A DNA stretch of 64,000 nucleotides from Procambarus clarkii (lineage: Eukaryota > Arthropoda > Malacostraca > Decapoda > Cambaridae), in NCBI RefSeq assembly GCF_040958095.1, contig NC_091181.1, positions 31,208,095-31,272,094 on the forward strand, read 5' to 3'. Below are positions 21,858 through 35,655 of the stretch, one piece after another. The number at the start of each line of letters is the position of its first letter. Position 1 is the first letter of the stretch. The position numbers and the translations under genes are program-made. The notes under the pieces are model-generated. The model saw only the letters and a program-made list of their open reading frames with translations. It was not told where the DNA came from and made no database searches.

Positions 21858-23837
21858 ATAAAAAAAAATAGCAGCAATGATGTACATTATATACTTTTCT
21901 GAGGTCTTGGGCACTGTTCATCCCCACCGCACATAATCATCACCTCTGAAACTATAACCGGACAGGACAAATATAAATTGGTATTATGACGTCCACACGC
22001 GCGCGCGTGATGAAATTATTCTTCTAAAAATACGAACCGTTGACAGAATATTAACGACCTGAAAACAAATCAATAAAGCAGACACCCCTCAGCTTCGTTT
22101 TACACTGTATAACCAGGTTTTCTACTGCTGGAAAGGATATGTCGTGAAGTGGAGCTGCTAAGGACTCCCTCGCACGTGCCTCCATTAGCTTCCTTTAGTT
22201 TGATAACTTTGTTTACTTGTTCAAAATTTTATGCTCAACGGGACTATATTTTGTTGTAAAACGTACTAACAAATTTATATAAGGATGGTTCCAACCATGT
22301 CCAGTTGCCAGCCCATCAACAGACGACGCTTATGGAGTATCCAGCGAAAGTCAAGAGGAAAAGGAGGGAGGGGTTGGGGGAGGAAGAGACTTGCATCGTT
22401 ACAAGACATAAAAAAAGATTAGCCACAACCATGGTGCAAGCACAGTGTACGCTGCCGCCTCTTCATAGCCTCCTGACTTTCTTGCGATATATTACACACG
22501 AGGAGGCAGAAAGCATCGTGTCCTGGTGGGCGAAGATGCGTGCTGCTGGGAACCTGCACTCAGCTGCAGGGGGAAGGACGCTGTGGTCACGATATATTGC
22601 AGCCTTCCATCCTGCACAGTAACAAAATACTATTAAGAGAAGCTACTGGTCTACGAACAGTGACTCGGCAAGACTCGCGATTTCTCAACTCTGCCAAGAA
22701 AAACATCCAGGCATTCAAACTTACGTGTTCAGATATTCACGTAAACAACACCACGAGCCCAATCGACACATGACGTACTTATACAACCCACATTTGTAAA
22801 TAGCAAATTCAATTGGTGAACGCGATGAACTCTGCCATAGGCAAGATACAGCAGTATTCATCCTGGATGGCTCGACATGCGTCTGGCAGCACGACACGTC
22901 ACATTACATAAACACCATGACACCAAATCCCCGCTCTCAAACTAATCCACCAATACTGTTCCTCATGCTACTACTGCAGTTACTGATCGATATATAAAAT
23001 TAAATTACAGTATTTACTGAAAACGAGTAGATGGCGTGTTGCGCGCAAGTATGTGGCAAGCTGGTGGAATGGACTCATTAGCCGGGTGGGAGAGAGTGGA
23101 AAATACTGCGCTGTCCTCCACACCCGGAACTCTCCACCGCCCGTGTATTGGCAACGAAATTCGCCATCCAATAGCTTGATCCCGGCACGCATTATAACGC
23201 TATACATATGATATGGGGTAGAGGTTAGTGTGGGAGACGGATGCATAATAATGTAGGTCAGATGAGCTGTAACGAGGGAGGCCAAGGGTGTAGCAGTGTT
23301 GTATACCTACAGGTGTGTCGTGATGATGGCACCAAGTCTCTGGAACAGCCTGTGAAGGCACGTTTTCTGCCGGTGACTGCGTCACTAGCCACACACAATG
23401 GGTTCACAGAGGTGGCAACAATGTCTTCAACGCCAGATCAATATTAATTTTAAGACATTTTGCATATAAGAAAATAATGAGACGCCACCACAACATAGAC
23501 AACTTATACCCCCTCCCCCCACTTGTTAAACACATTATCAGTGTTATGGCAGAAGTGACATACGCAACATCATTAACAACTAACATGTCCTTACGCTGTA
23601 TATAAAGCTTTTGTAACCACGTTTTTGTCACACTCCCTGTGTACAGTAGGAGTGTAACACCATCGTGATGAGTCCGGAGTGTGTACACTAAACGAGGCTT
23701 TTAGCGTGACAAATCTTTCCAAGAACAGTTACACTGTAAACAATGGCACATTCTAACAAAAACCTAATGTCTCCAGTATTATTTTTACCCTGACGGCGCA
23801 GTCCAACTGTCAACAGGACGCACTACAGCAGCCTGTA

Positions 23838-23942
23838 CCTAGTTGATACCTGGTTGATGGGGTTCTGGGAGTTCTTCTACTCCCCAAGCCCGGCCCGAGG
23901 CCTGGCTTGACTTGTGAGAGTTTGGTCCACTAGGCTGTTGCT
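23838..23942 (+). repeat. Dispersed repeat, cctggttgatggggttctggg family
   Basis: It carries acctggttgatggggttctg, ccccaagcccggcccgaggc and tggtccactaggctgttgc, as at 41200-41315. Confidence 0.85.
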
Positions 23943-24482
23943 ATATATGTACGCTATATATAAATACCTGCACACAGACCATCGATGTCAGGCTAAACTG
24001 GCTGGAGTCTTAACACAAACAGAACTAACTGTTTATGTAAACCTGTTTACTAAAACACATGAGCAGGAGTAAGGTTTGGTAATTCTCAAAATTCTCCACT
24101 TCAAGTAACTAAAACATCAAGATAGACAGCTAGAAACTCATAACACCAATCTTACATAACCTGTTCAGAATCATTTCTGTATGAATTCCGTAAGACAAAT
24201 ATACGTTGTCAGTCACGATGACTGACAAATTAACATGCAACAACGGCGAAGCTGAACTAGACCCAGTTTCCCCCATCTTTGTTAAAACTATTTTGCTTCA
24301 AACATTCAGGTCTGATAAAGAAATCAAACACAGGCAAGCACTAGCATACACAATTATGATTTGTTCACATTTGACACACGCATATGAATAGCACAAAAAC
24401 CAAACATAATGAAACCTACCCTAACCAAACCTTAACCTAACATGATCATGTATAGAGAGTAGATAATAGCACTAATTACATA

Positions 24483-24850
24483 GTGATTTTGAATACATTA
24501 CCTCCAGGCAATTTTCTCCCTGAGGACAGGTTGAACAAATTGGACATACCAATTGAATATGAGGCAATATTGAACAAGTTCACTTACTCTAGCAGACAAA
24601 GCACCAGTGATTGTCTTGGTCAGGTTTGGGCTACCTGTGGCAGGTGGCTACAGGTGCCGAAGCTCTTAACCTGTAGTACTTTAAGTGTAAATTCTGTGAG
24701 AAAGAACTGGATTATGATATCTATATTATCGAATGTCCACTCATTAGACCCTTCAAACCTATTAGCACGAGGACGCTGGAATTTTGCAATTACTTTACCC
24801 AATCTTGTGTTCTTCAGGATATACTGAAAACCTATTCAAAATTTGCCTGA
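24483..24850 (+). pseudogene. LINE relic, C-terminal end of ORF2
   Basis: In one frame from about 24690 the DNA reads KFCEKELDYDIYIIECPLIR, then PFKPISTRTLEFCNYFTQSC and VLQDILK. This resembles the Cys/His-bearing end of a LINE ORF2. The same ending is found, more decayed, at 42260-42390. An overlapping 114-codon frame starting at 24483 is out of register with it and not a gene. Confidence 0.55.
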
Positions 24851-27800
24851 ACAGGCTACAGATCACATGCCTCTATTACCAATCATTCGTCGAAATTGGG
24901 ATTTTATCACATAACTATTTCCCGACATACTGTATATATATAGTTTAAGACCTCATAGTAGCAGCAATAATGCAGGTGTGTTTATGTAATACAAAAAGCT
25001 GTCAAGACTGTGACATTCATTCAGTACGATGATTAGCCACCAATAACCCGCACGCACTATACAGGTACAAGATACTGCAAACCTCAAGCTAAAATATTTT
25101 GTGATAATGTGAAAGTGGCTGCAACAAGCTGGAGGAAGGAAAGAGCATAATTCCAGAAAATTGCAGTGGAATGGGAAAATGAGAGAACATGCGTTCTATT
25201 CTTGGATTAGCAAGAGTACCCCCTGGGAGGGGTATACAATTTTCATCAGAGTAAAAGCGGTCAACGATGTAACTTACATTTTCTGTGGGAGACCAATGAC
25301 TGCATTATATGCCAAGTTCGGTAAATTGATGAGACATCAGCTCTCCTTTGAACTGCATCAACAGTTATGGTATGGTGGAAGAGCCGACCAGACGTGAGAG
25401 CAATGCAAGACTAGAAAGATGAAGTTACCTAAAAGTGAATTAACTTCTGAACCAAAGATAATTTCAAGATTTTTGTTTGGGGGCGGGAGACTAAACAGTT
25501 GGTGAGAAGCGATGCTTCCAAAACAATTATCAAGTGCTCGTAGAGCCCGGGACACTAATGAAGGGCCCCAGATAAGTTTCCCAGACTAGACTGATCAAAC
25601 ATTAGCCAGGTGCCTAGGCTACACCAGCAGCAGAACGGTCTTGCAGAACCTTAACAGATCTGTATATAGGTCTGGGTATTCAAGGTCCCGGGGAAACCAT
25701 GAACGATATATTTAAATACTTTTGTGATGGAAGGATTATAGCGGTCACGTTGAATTACATCTCTTCAAGAAGGGATAAATTTGAGATAGCTAAAGTATAG
25801 TGCTAAACAGGCGAGCCAATATAGGTGCAAGTTCCTAGGTACAAATGTAGGCTTAGCACATGAAGTACACCATTTAGACTGTAGACCATACGCTGCATTG
25901 GTGCGAGGCTTACGACTGATCACAGGCCTAACAGGAAGGGGGTAGCTTAGGTAGTCTCTAATCATTCCTGTTAAAATGGGGGAGGGGGGAAGTTGCAGAA
26001 ACGGTTGCAATGTATGAAGTACCTATAAGCACAAAAGAGACAAGTTCTCTGAGAATTTGTTTGCAATAGACCACAGAAATCAGTTTCTAGATGAGAGTTC
26101 ATCACATTTCCGAAGGAAGTTGTTTAAACGTGGGAAATGGAGTGTATAGCACACAGGAAGTTCATTGAGAGCGACACACACTAACACTACAAGATACAAA
26201 GATAAGGTTGCCACCAGAAGATCCTAACGTAAAGAAAAGAGGCAGCAAAATAAGGCGAGAGGTTTGTGAACACTAAAAGAACAAGGATTTCGAGTCTGTG
26301 CAAGCTGATTTGCAACATGTGAAAACTGATGATTAAGTAATTATAAATCATTAGAAGCAGAGAAGTTAACACCGTTCCCCCCCCCCTCGAGGATGAGTGG
26401 AAAACGAGAGAAATCAGTCGTTATGTCTTTAGCCTTAGGATAGGAGAGGACAAATGATTTCCCTGAAATAAAAGTAATATAATGAATGTAGTCAGTTATT
26501 ACAAAGCGACAGACTGTAGACAATGTGGCAGCTGAGGAGACAAGTATCTTGAACCAAACAGTATGAAGTAAACAATATACTAATAACAAATAGGTTACTG
26601 GAAACGGCACTTTAGAGTTGACGTCAGTGAATTAAAGAAGCAAGGCAAGATGATTGCAAGCTATATTTTACCGGTTAAAAAAAATCAAATCTTGCAGCAG
26701 TAAACTTTAAAATGACAAATGTCCATGGATGAATTGAGTCATGGATTAGGCCACTGATATTGCTATCAGGGGTTAGTGAGTAGGCTGTCACTATCATACC
26801 CCCTAGTGACAGCCTAGTCAACGCGTCCATTCTTAGTACAACATGGGGCCGGGCTTAACTAACGCTTAACTAGTCAAGAATGACTCTTACGTGGACAAAG
26901 GTAAAAGTGTAGTCTTCGTCGGCGGCCATCAACATTCCCGTGGAGGCAGAAATAATGACAATACGTAGTAGAGCCATCATGGTAAATTTTACTATCATGA
27001 TGTTCCAGAGCGTTGCTTGTGGAGAATGGCAATACACGGATGATGCTGCGAGTATTATCGTTTTAAAATACTCAATTATATGAATATTATAAATAAGAGA
27101 GAACCCAGATTACTTTAGAGGATGTGGTAGCTAGAACATCCCGTTAGCAAAAGTTGCCGTCACCTCCACCAAACATGACGCCAACACCACTAAAGTCGGT
27201 CAGAATACATGTTACCACTAACGTCCACGAATACCACCAAACTCTACCACTATCATCTACTGGTGGTGGAGTGTTTAGACAGCGTCCGGGTCACACACAA
27301 CTAACTTATCATGCGTTTATCTGCGCTATCTCCACTAATCAGAATCCTCCAAGGCTTGCTAGCATCGCCATCAGTCGTCACCACTACCTACAACCCACTT
27401 CCCCAGATAACTTAGTTCTTCATCAGTCGTGCTCAGGTCAGTCATTACTTGTCACTATCTCGCTATTTAACAATTTGTAAACGAATTATGGATTCAGAAC
27501 GACAATAATAATAATAATAATAATACTGATTAATTCAGACACTAGCGGAATAAATATGAAAATATGTTGCCTTTGTATCACAAATCCACACGTCTGCTGA
27601 TGACTTCGGTGCAGGCCTACATAACTATCATTATTTACTCACAGGCAGTCACATGGACTTGTGATGATTTTTCAAACTGTACTCATGGCATCCCTCTTCG
27701 CCGCTTATCAACCCGCAGCACGCGCTAAAGGAGGGTGTAAAGGAAGCCACAGATCATCGCGACCACACCCAAGCCGACGATGACACAAGCCAATGAAGAG

Positions 27801-28339
27801 AAAAGGGGGGGAGGGGGGTTGTAAATTCCTAGAGAGGTGAGGCAGAGCAGCAGTGGGGGAGGCGGGACCTTGGCCAGCATGCCTCCACTTGATGACCAAA
27901 ACACCCCCACCTCCCCCAGGGCTGGTGGGGGAAGGGAGGGTGGGGAGGACGAAACAGGCGTGTTGTCAACCAGACTCACTGGATACAACCAACGCAGATT
28001 CAGATACGCTTCTCACGCTGGCCAACTAGGTAAGCAATTATAGTGGAACTTCAGCACAATGACGAGCACTTTGTCAGCTTGTACTGACCCTGAGAGGATG
28101 CCACGGAGCACATTCTTCGAAACACACCATGCTGCATATCACACACACACACACACGCTCATTAAGTCAGCTTTTTCCAACCAGGAGACGTAATAATTGA
28201 ACGCCTACGCAGTGACTGAAAATACTTGACATACAGTATGATATACGTTTCTTTTGTCTAGCAAACTAACAACCAACCCTTCTCGTTCCTTCTGTGCGCA
28301 CAAACAAGTACACAGTGTGGAGGCACACGCACGTAAGGG

Positions 28340-29700
28340 AATTTATGAGGAATTAAATACCAGTTTCCATGGAGTGTTCACGCCAGACAGAACAGCTCCC
28401 GGCGCTAGAAGAGGAAGTAACCTTAGATTGAGAGACGCAAATATCGAGATTACAGCCAAGGAAGGAAGTAAGGAAATAACTAGCTTCAATAGGTGCAAGT
28501 AAAGCTATGGGACCAGACAATGCATCACCATAGCTGTTAAAACATGCAGGACAGGCCCTCAGCATAACTAATGATTCAATTACAAAATGGAAAATTGTCC
28601 GGCTGCCATAAGAATGCAAATGTGGTACAATTTTACAATGAAGAGGAGAGAGAAGAGGCACTTAACTACAGACCAGTATCACTGGCAAGCATCCCCCTGT
28701 AAACTATTTAAATGAATAATAAGACAAGTTACACACTAGAGAGAATTAGATATGTAAATAAACATTAACATGGATTTAGGAGGAAGAAAAATCATGCCTA
28801 CCCAACCTTATGATAAGGTAACGAAAATAAGGACAGGACAGAGAAGGGTGGGCAGATTGCATGTTTCTGGACTGCCAAAAAGCCCTTGACACAGTACCTC
28901 AAGAGATTACTACATAAACTTGAGGGGCAAGTTGGGAGTAAGTGGATGAGTACTGACATGGGGTAAGGAAATACCTGACAGAGAGGAGTCTTGAGTGACC
29001 GTGAGGGGGGGGAGGGGGGCGAGAAGTCAGGCTGCCGTAGGGTAACGTGCAGAGCACCTCAAGGGCTGGTGTTGGGACCCATACTATTTCTTATATATAT
29101 GTTAATAACTTACGTATAGAACAATGCAAAACTAAAATATTTGAGACAGATAAGGACTGTAAGATTCTCCGAGATGACTTTCACGAGCTGCAGACTTAGA
29201 AAGACTTAGGAGTGGACCCTAAGCCTAACTCCAGAAGCACATATAAATAGGATAACATCAGCAGCATACTCTACACTAGCAAAAGATAGATCATCATTCA
29301 GGAACCTAAATAAAGAATCATTTAGATTATTGTACAGGACTTAAGTGATATCAGTTTTAAGCGTATAGCGCCCCTATTGTGGAGTTCCCCATTGTGGAGC
29401 CCCCCCCCCCCGCCCCTATCTACGAAAATCACAAGGAAAACACGAAAATGTTTTAGAAGTCTGCAACAAGGCTCGTTCCAGAATTGTAAGGGATGGGATA
29501 TGAAGAACGACTGACAGAACTAAACCTGGCGATGCCAGGAAAGTGGACATGAGAGGTATGATAGACATATAAAATACTTCGGGGGACTGCCAATGGAAAA
29601 CGAGGGAATATCCACAATGAATACCAACAGAACAATAAGACATGGGATACAACCTTTAGAATCAGTCAGATGCTAGAAAAAAAATTATTTTAACGTAATG
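28340..29700 (+). pseudogene. Non-LTR retrotransposon relic with readable RT motifs
   Basis: Successive frames carry the RT landmarks in order: SKAMGPDNASP near 28503 (usual KAxGPDGISP), then NYRPVSLASIPL near 28670. CMFLDCQKALDTVPQ near 28858 is the motif with the first catalytic Asp. RAPQGLVLGPILFLIY near 29052 comes next, and KDLGVDP near 29200 follows. Frameshifts and stops separate them, so the element is dead. The motif set fits the jockey/CR1 group, as does the 9040-9865 copy. Confidence 0.85.
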
Positions 29701-29875
29701 GTGGAAAAATTGAATGAACCAAAGAAGCATATTGTAAAAGTTAACTTCACTCAATTTTATAAGTAGACATGATAGGGAAATTGGCCAGGAGTCATTGTAT
29801 TAGCCAATGGTAGTTAGGAAGGTCTAAGAGCTAAAGCTCGCTTCTGAAAGCCCAAATAAGCAAGTATACGGACGG

Positions 29876-29890
29876 ACGCACGCACGCACG

Positions 29891-29976
<86 letters not shown>
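29876..29976. repeat. (CA)n microsatellite with CG-bearing lead
   Basis: A gcacgcacgcacgcgcgc lead passes into pure CA for about 80 bases. It follows the LINE relic at 28340-29700 by less than 200 bases. Confidence 0.95.
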
Positions 29977-29980
<4 letters not shown>

Positions 29981-31209
29981 ATCAGTACGAGTGCAACAGG
30001 ACGCTGCCTTTCCTGACCAATTAGCAGCAGTGACTATGTTAAAACAGCGCTTCATGACCACATCTTCGTGCAGTTTCCTGATTATTTGTCTATTTGACGC
30101 TAAGGTATTGTCGCTTGGGGGTGTTGAGGACGTAACCACTGTGGACACCAGCGAGTGCTATACTATCAGAACTATCAGTTCATGAAATAGTCCAGGAATT
30201 CAAGTTAGCGCGAGCTATGGCAAAGAGAGAAGCGATAGGAAAGAAGAGAGAGAGAATCTATTGTTTGGCATTCACTATAAGAAAATTATTTTGGTGTATC
30301 ATCTCCCTCCCCATGACACATTTTAACTCACACACTCACCGCTACATGCCAACCCCCTCCTCCTCCAAACCTCACTGGGAGGGTGCGGGAGAGGGGAGGG
30401 AGGCTGGGAGGGGAGGCTGGGATAGGTGAGGGGAGGGGTGGCGGGGATGGGAGAGGTGTGGGTCGACGGCGGAGCGCCAGGTGGCTCTTCGAGATCCGGG
30501 AAGCTGTGACGAGGCAATTTATAAAGCAAACATTGCCTGTACCAGGCCCACCCCAGCCCGCACCTCACAACCCACTGCTTCTAACTCCTCATAACCTTTC
30601 CTACGACCTTATGTCCCACACGACACCCGAGGGGATGTGGACAACGTCCGCATCACTCCAACTTTAAGTAATATCTCTTGCGACGTAATAATGTCATTCT
30701 TGTATAAACAAGAAGAGGGGAGTACGCAGGAGCAGCATACACATCACTGGGACGAGATTTGGGTTATTCTAAGCTATATAAGGGCAGGATGACCTACTAT
30801 AGAAGGAAAGAGTTTAGTAGGCAAGTATACTTCAGATATATGTGGGATCACGTGTCCCCCTACATTGTTTGGTTTATATTATCACAATAATCATTAACGA
30901 GTTGGGTGATAAGAGGTTTCATTGTTTCAGTTTAAAAAGAAGTGTGGGTGTGAGAGGTTCACCACCACCTTCGCCTGCGTGTGTGCTGCCAGATCTGGAT
31001 GACCCAAGATTTTGGTAAAGAGTATGAGGAAAATAGGGATGAGGACCGGAAATATAGGAAAAGTTCGATGAGGATGGCGATTGAGTGTGATGATAAAGTT
31101 TAGTGGCCCCGTTCACTTTGGATTTTGTTTCTTTTTGTGTATGTGTGTGTTACTGTTGTGAGTGTTGGATAACTTGGTGCAACGGCCTTGGGTGGCTTGC
31201 GAAGGCTGC

Positions 31210-31975
31210 CAGTGCTGGAGTGCTGCCATTGGTTCAGGGTACCGGTGCTGGAGTGCTGCCATTGGTTCAGGGTACCGGTGCTGGAGTGCTGCCATTGGTT
31301 CAGGGTACCGGTGCTGGAGTGCTGCCATTGGTTCAGGGTACCGGTGCTGGAGTGCTGCCATTGGTTCAGGGTACCGGTGCGGGAGTGCTGCCATTGGTTC
31401 AGGGTACCGGTGCTGGAGTGCTGCCATTGGTTCAGGGTACCGGTGCTGGAGTGCTGCCATTGGTTCAGGGTACCGGTGCTGGAGTGCTGCCATTGGTTCA
31501 GGGTACCGGTGCTGGAGTGCTGCCATTGGTTCAGGGTACCGGTGCTGGAGTGCTGCCATTGGTTCACGGTACCGGTGCTGGAGTGCTGCCATTGGTTCAG
31601 GGTACCGGTGCTGGAGTGCTGCCATTGGTTCACGGTACCGGTGCTGGAGTGCTGCCATTGGTTCAGGGTACCGGTGCTGGAGTGCTGCCATTGGTTCACG
31701 GTACCGGTGCTGGAGTGCTGCCATTGGTTCAGGGTACCGGTGCTGGAGTGCTGCCATTGGTTCAGGGTACCGGTGCTGGAGTGCTGCCATTGGTTCAGGG
31801 TACCGGTGATGGAGTGCTGCCATTGGTTCAGGGTACCGGTGATGGAGTGCTGCCATTGGTTCAGGGTACCGGTGATGGAGTGCTGCCATTGGTTCAGGGT
31901 ACCGGTGATGGAGTGCTGCCATTGGTTCAGGGTACCGGTGATGGAGTGCTGCCATTGGTTCAGGGTACCGGTGAT
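31210..31975. repeat. 33-bp minisatellite, about 23 copies
   Basis: The unit runs ggtgctggagtgctgccatt then ggttcagggtacc, each with a KpnI-type ggtacc. Because 33 is a multiple of three and the unit has no stop in several frames, frames of 215-372 codons open over it on both strands. Variants are ordered: ggttcacgg occurs in every second unit between about 31565 and 31700 (a 66-bp period), and the last five units have gat for gct. The array lies inside the large Regnase intron. Confidence 0.97.
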
Positions 31976-32789
31976 AGGCTTCCTCCTAAGGGGGTTCCCA
32001 CTCACATCAGCCTTTCTGTACTACTTGCTCACTTTTGTTCCTTTTATTATATGTTTTTGCTTATATATATTATTAATTCATTAGTATTTTCATTTGGTGT
32101 AAATTTGGTCTGTAAGGACCCCATTCTTCGGGGTCGTCTGGAAGGTTGCTCAGGATTCCGGGTTGTGAATGTCGTAGGACCTTGCTGGAGTGATTTTTAT
32201 GTACTGTGGGGGAATTTGTGAACTCCATAATCACTCTTTGTATTTATAATTTCCTAAAAGTTTCATCTACAACTTCCTCCTCCAGTACTTTCTAATCTTT
32301 ACCAATCATAATAAAGGAAAACGTCCTTGCATTCCTCCGATTCATTTGTTTCTGACCCCCCCCCCCCCCCCCGCACCCCTCCCTTTCTGGGTCCTCTCGT
32401 TCTGCTGTGCGTGGAAACCTGACTCACCTGTCTCCTCCCATCCCTGCCTCCTGCTCTATTTCCTGAATGTCGAAATAGTTTGTTTTGGGCTTGTCCTTAA
32501 AAAAATATCGAACACTGTGGTTCACGCCTTCCTTCGCTCATTTTGTTTAGCCATTTTGTTTAGCCATTTAGCCTCGTGGATAATCTCTGGTCTTTCTCAT
32601 GAATTATTTTTGTCATGAGGTTATCGCTGGGTTATTTCAGTGCCAAAAGATCTCTGCCACTATCCTCCTCACAAAACTAGTTTGCAAAATTAAAAATAAA
32701 CATTCTGATGTTACTGGAAGAGCGCTAAACAATGAGGGAACACCTAGATGACAGGAAGGGACGAATTGCAATGTGTGTGGAATTTAAAA

Positions 32790-33290
32790 AAAAAGTAACG
32801 TGTGTGAAATTTCAAAAGGATCAGCAATAGAACATGTAGTTTCTAATTTATGTAAACGACCTACACGAGGGGGAAAAAACGACTCTTACATATCGATGTC
32901 TGCATATGATGCAAAGTTTTATAAGGATAATAAGAACAGAATGGATGGAAAATCTGCAGGACTTTGCATAGCTTCTGGAGTGGTCTTAATGGCGAGAGGC
33001 CTTGATCCCAATTTTCCTTCGGTGGAAATTGGTAACTCAGAGGTGCGAGATTAACATAAAGAAATATTCCCTCCATTCACAAGTCGCTGAACCAGATGAC
33101 CGACAGCCGAGGCGGAGCCTGTGAGCTGAAGCCCATTCCCTGCAGACACAAATGGGAAAGCAGGACCCCCCCCACCCCCCGCACAAGAACTATGAGGATT
33201 GGACTAAGAAGATGAGGTGAGGTTCCCCTTAGTCTATCACTTTGAGAGAGGAATTGAAGAGACGCGAGAACGGTATACAAGAATTTCAAG
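32790..33290 (+). pseudogene. Short LINE RT relic
   Basis: Around 32840 one frame reads FLIYVNDLHEG, and a shifted frame reads SAYDAKFYKDNKNR from about 32898. These correspond to the RT motif pair xLIYINDL...FADDxK, with the catalytic ADD decayed to AYD. The rest to 33290 is degenerate. Confidence 0.6.
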
Positions 33291-34483
33291 AACTCTTACA
33301 AGAGCGATAAAGAGGAAAATGTCCTGTGTATAACAGGGCAGAACTTGAGAACTACGTGTGTAAATCTGAGACACAAACGAGCCACGTAATGTTAAAACTT
33401 TTTTGTTAACCGTAATGATAGCCTAGTGAGCAAATGTAACGGACTAGAGGAAGATTTAGTAGAATCTAATTCGAAAAGTTATTCCAAAAGTTGATATGAG
33501 GGGAAACGAGAGGTTTGGGATTTACTGTATTAAGACAACCCAGCAGCTGTTTAGCTAAGACGAGCTTCATGCTGATCCGGGCAAGCACACTTAGGTGAAC
33601 ACATACCCTAGCTACTAGCACCCGCCCCGTAACAACAGCCACCTTTCCTTCAAGGCTTTCCATGCGAGTGTTACCCAATACTGTAGTCCATGCTGCTTGC
33701 TCAAGTTACAGGCCCATTCATGCCGTTTCAACGCAATGAAATGTCTGGTCAATTTGTATAATACATATAGCCTACTTTCTCCATTAATTCATTAGGAAAC
33801 TAAAACAATTTACTTAGAAATTATTAAAAAATGCCACTAGCTTTTACCGTAGATATCTACACCAAAGTCCCTGAGACTACTAGTGATGCTTGTCAGAACT
33901 CGCCTGCAAATTATAGCCCTACACGGATTACCGAGCTGTGCACGACAGGGCAGATGTAGCCTGTGCATAGCTTAATACACTAATGATCTGACCTGTGCAC
34001 AACTCATGGTAGTTCATTAGAGTAAGCCTGGGCGGCTATGTTTTAGATTCGATTACATGATAAATAACCTGACTTGCTCATGACACAACAGGCAAGACTT
34101 GTACATGACGCACAGCAAGCAAGACCTGCACAGGACAATTCCAACCCAGCCTCCATAATTGATAGAATCTATGGCTAGTGCCATACCTCACATTGATTTT
34201 TTATGTTTTTTTGGCATATACATGTCCTATATACTATATGGCATGTACTGTACAAAATGTAAACTCTTGTAAACCATAATTAACCCTAGCCAAGCCTGCC
34301 CTAGGCCTAAATAAGTAATACTAAGCCTAATTCAGTATATGTAATAAGCTAAGCCAAGAAGTTATATTTGGTTGCTGCTTTTTCTCTGGCACACTCCAAA
34401 ATTATTACTACAAAAACCTGGACTTTTCACTGGCGAAAAGGAGGGTTGGAAGAGGTTATAACAGATCACAGAGGGTCTCTTAC

Positions 34484-35655
34484 CTCATGGCCACGTTGCT
34501 GCCGTCGATAATAATGGGTTTGAGAGATGGCTGCTGATGCTGTTGCTGAAGGTGGTGATGATGATGCTCCACGTCATCCTTTGTGTCCGTCACGTCGTCA
34601 GCAGAGTCCCCTTCTCCGTCGGCTCGGGGCACGCTGGAAACTAAACGGATGAGCTCCGCTAGAAGCTCGTCTTTATCTGGCGTTCCTCCCAATTTCACGA
34701 GGGCCATCTGCACCAGCGCCTCCGAATATCCCAGTTTGACGCCGAACTCTACCTGGGAGGCGTAGCTGGGACGCAGCACCACACACGACACGCCTCCCGT
34801 CGTCGTTGACGACGTCTGCTCCTCCGACGTACTGCACACTGGTGCTAGAGGCTCGTGCACGCTGCTGGTGGTGGTCACCGTCGTCACCGTCCCAGCCTTG
34901 GCAGCGGTACTGGGCGAGGGGAGAGGTTGTGCTATCGTCATTATGGTTGTGGCGGGGGCAGGCGGCGTCACGGACACTGACGGTGCCGAAGATACCCGCA
35001 CCGCGGGAGACGCTGCTCTCACGGCGTCCTGGATTGTCTTGCCTTCACAACCTGAAGATGGCGTGCTTGTCGAAGTTGTAACTGCTGTGGTTGTCGTGAC
35101 AGAAACTGTAGTTGCTGTGGTGACTGGGGCTGTAGTTGCTGTGGGTGTGGTGACTGCGGTTGTCGTGACTGCGGCTGTAGTTGACGTGACTGTAATGACT
35201 GCGGCTGTAGTGGAGGAGGCTGCTGTAAGACTGGTAGCGAGGATGTGAGTGGTAGGGACGATGGTAGTAGTACTGGTGGTCGCAGTGGAGGTGGAGGTGG
35301 TGGGCGGACTATGCATGGTGACGTACTCTGCGTACTCGGCACACAGCGTGTCGGAGACGGTTCGGCACACATCCTCGTGCTCGTCATCGTCAGGGCGCTC
35401 GCAGGGCTCGAAGTCACTGTCATAGCTGCTGTCCTCGTTCTCCAGCTTCCGTCGGCCGCGGCCCACCACCCCCGACACGTCTTCGCTACCAATGCTGGAG
35501 TCATGGTGATGCTTGTCGGTGGGCGGGTGGGCGGTGTGGGGTGGCGAGGGCGGCGGTGAAGGGGCGGCCACTGGTGGTGCGTCCACCCCGGACATAGCGG
35601 TCAGCAGGCACCCGCCCACTACCCCGCGCTCACCCACCACCACGGGCACCACATC
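34484..35655 (-). CDS. ZC3H12: Regnase/ZC3H12-family endoribonuclease, first exon seen (UBA-like N-terminal domain and start of PIN domain)
   Basis: Regnase (ZC3H12) proteins are cytoplasmic endoribonucleases that cut stem-loops in mRNAs, notably inflammatory transcripts in vertebrates. This exon (1172 nt, residues 1-391 of the frame) has an acidic SSYDSDFEP stretch. A Thr/Ser/Val-rich tract of about 80 residues follows, then the conserved N-terminal domain VEFGVKLGYSEALVQMALVK at about residues 302-341. A His/Gln run comes next, and the exon ends in IIIDGSNVAM, where Asp384 is the first PIN catalytic acid. The acceptor is tgttgtgtttcag|gat and the donor atgag|gtaaga, two bases into a Ser codon. 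No ATG opens the exon: the earliest in-frame ATG is Met21 (35595-35593). Translation therefore starts there or in an upstream exon. The family assignment is firm. The paralogue is not resolved, and arthropods usually have one. Confidence 0.93.

Noticed and set aside
22305-22622. 105-codon plus frame in the Regnase intron, not repetitive
   Set aside because: No recognisable domain, no supporting splice or promoter signal; a frame of this length is expected by chance in 64 kb. Worth a search only if transcripts appear.
31103-32221. 372-codon plus frame and 301- and 280-codon minus frames
   Set aside because: They are open because the 33-bp unit has no stop and is divisible by three; five frames are open at once, so no frame is preferred.
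35019-35504. 161-codon minus frame and 126- and 104-codon plus frames over the Regnase exon
   Set aside because: Shadows of the real minus-strand reading frame, which carries the conserved domains.
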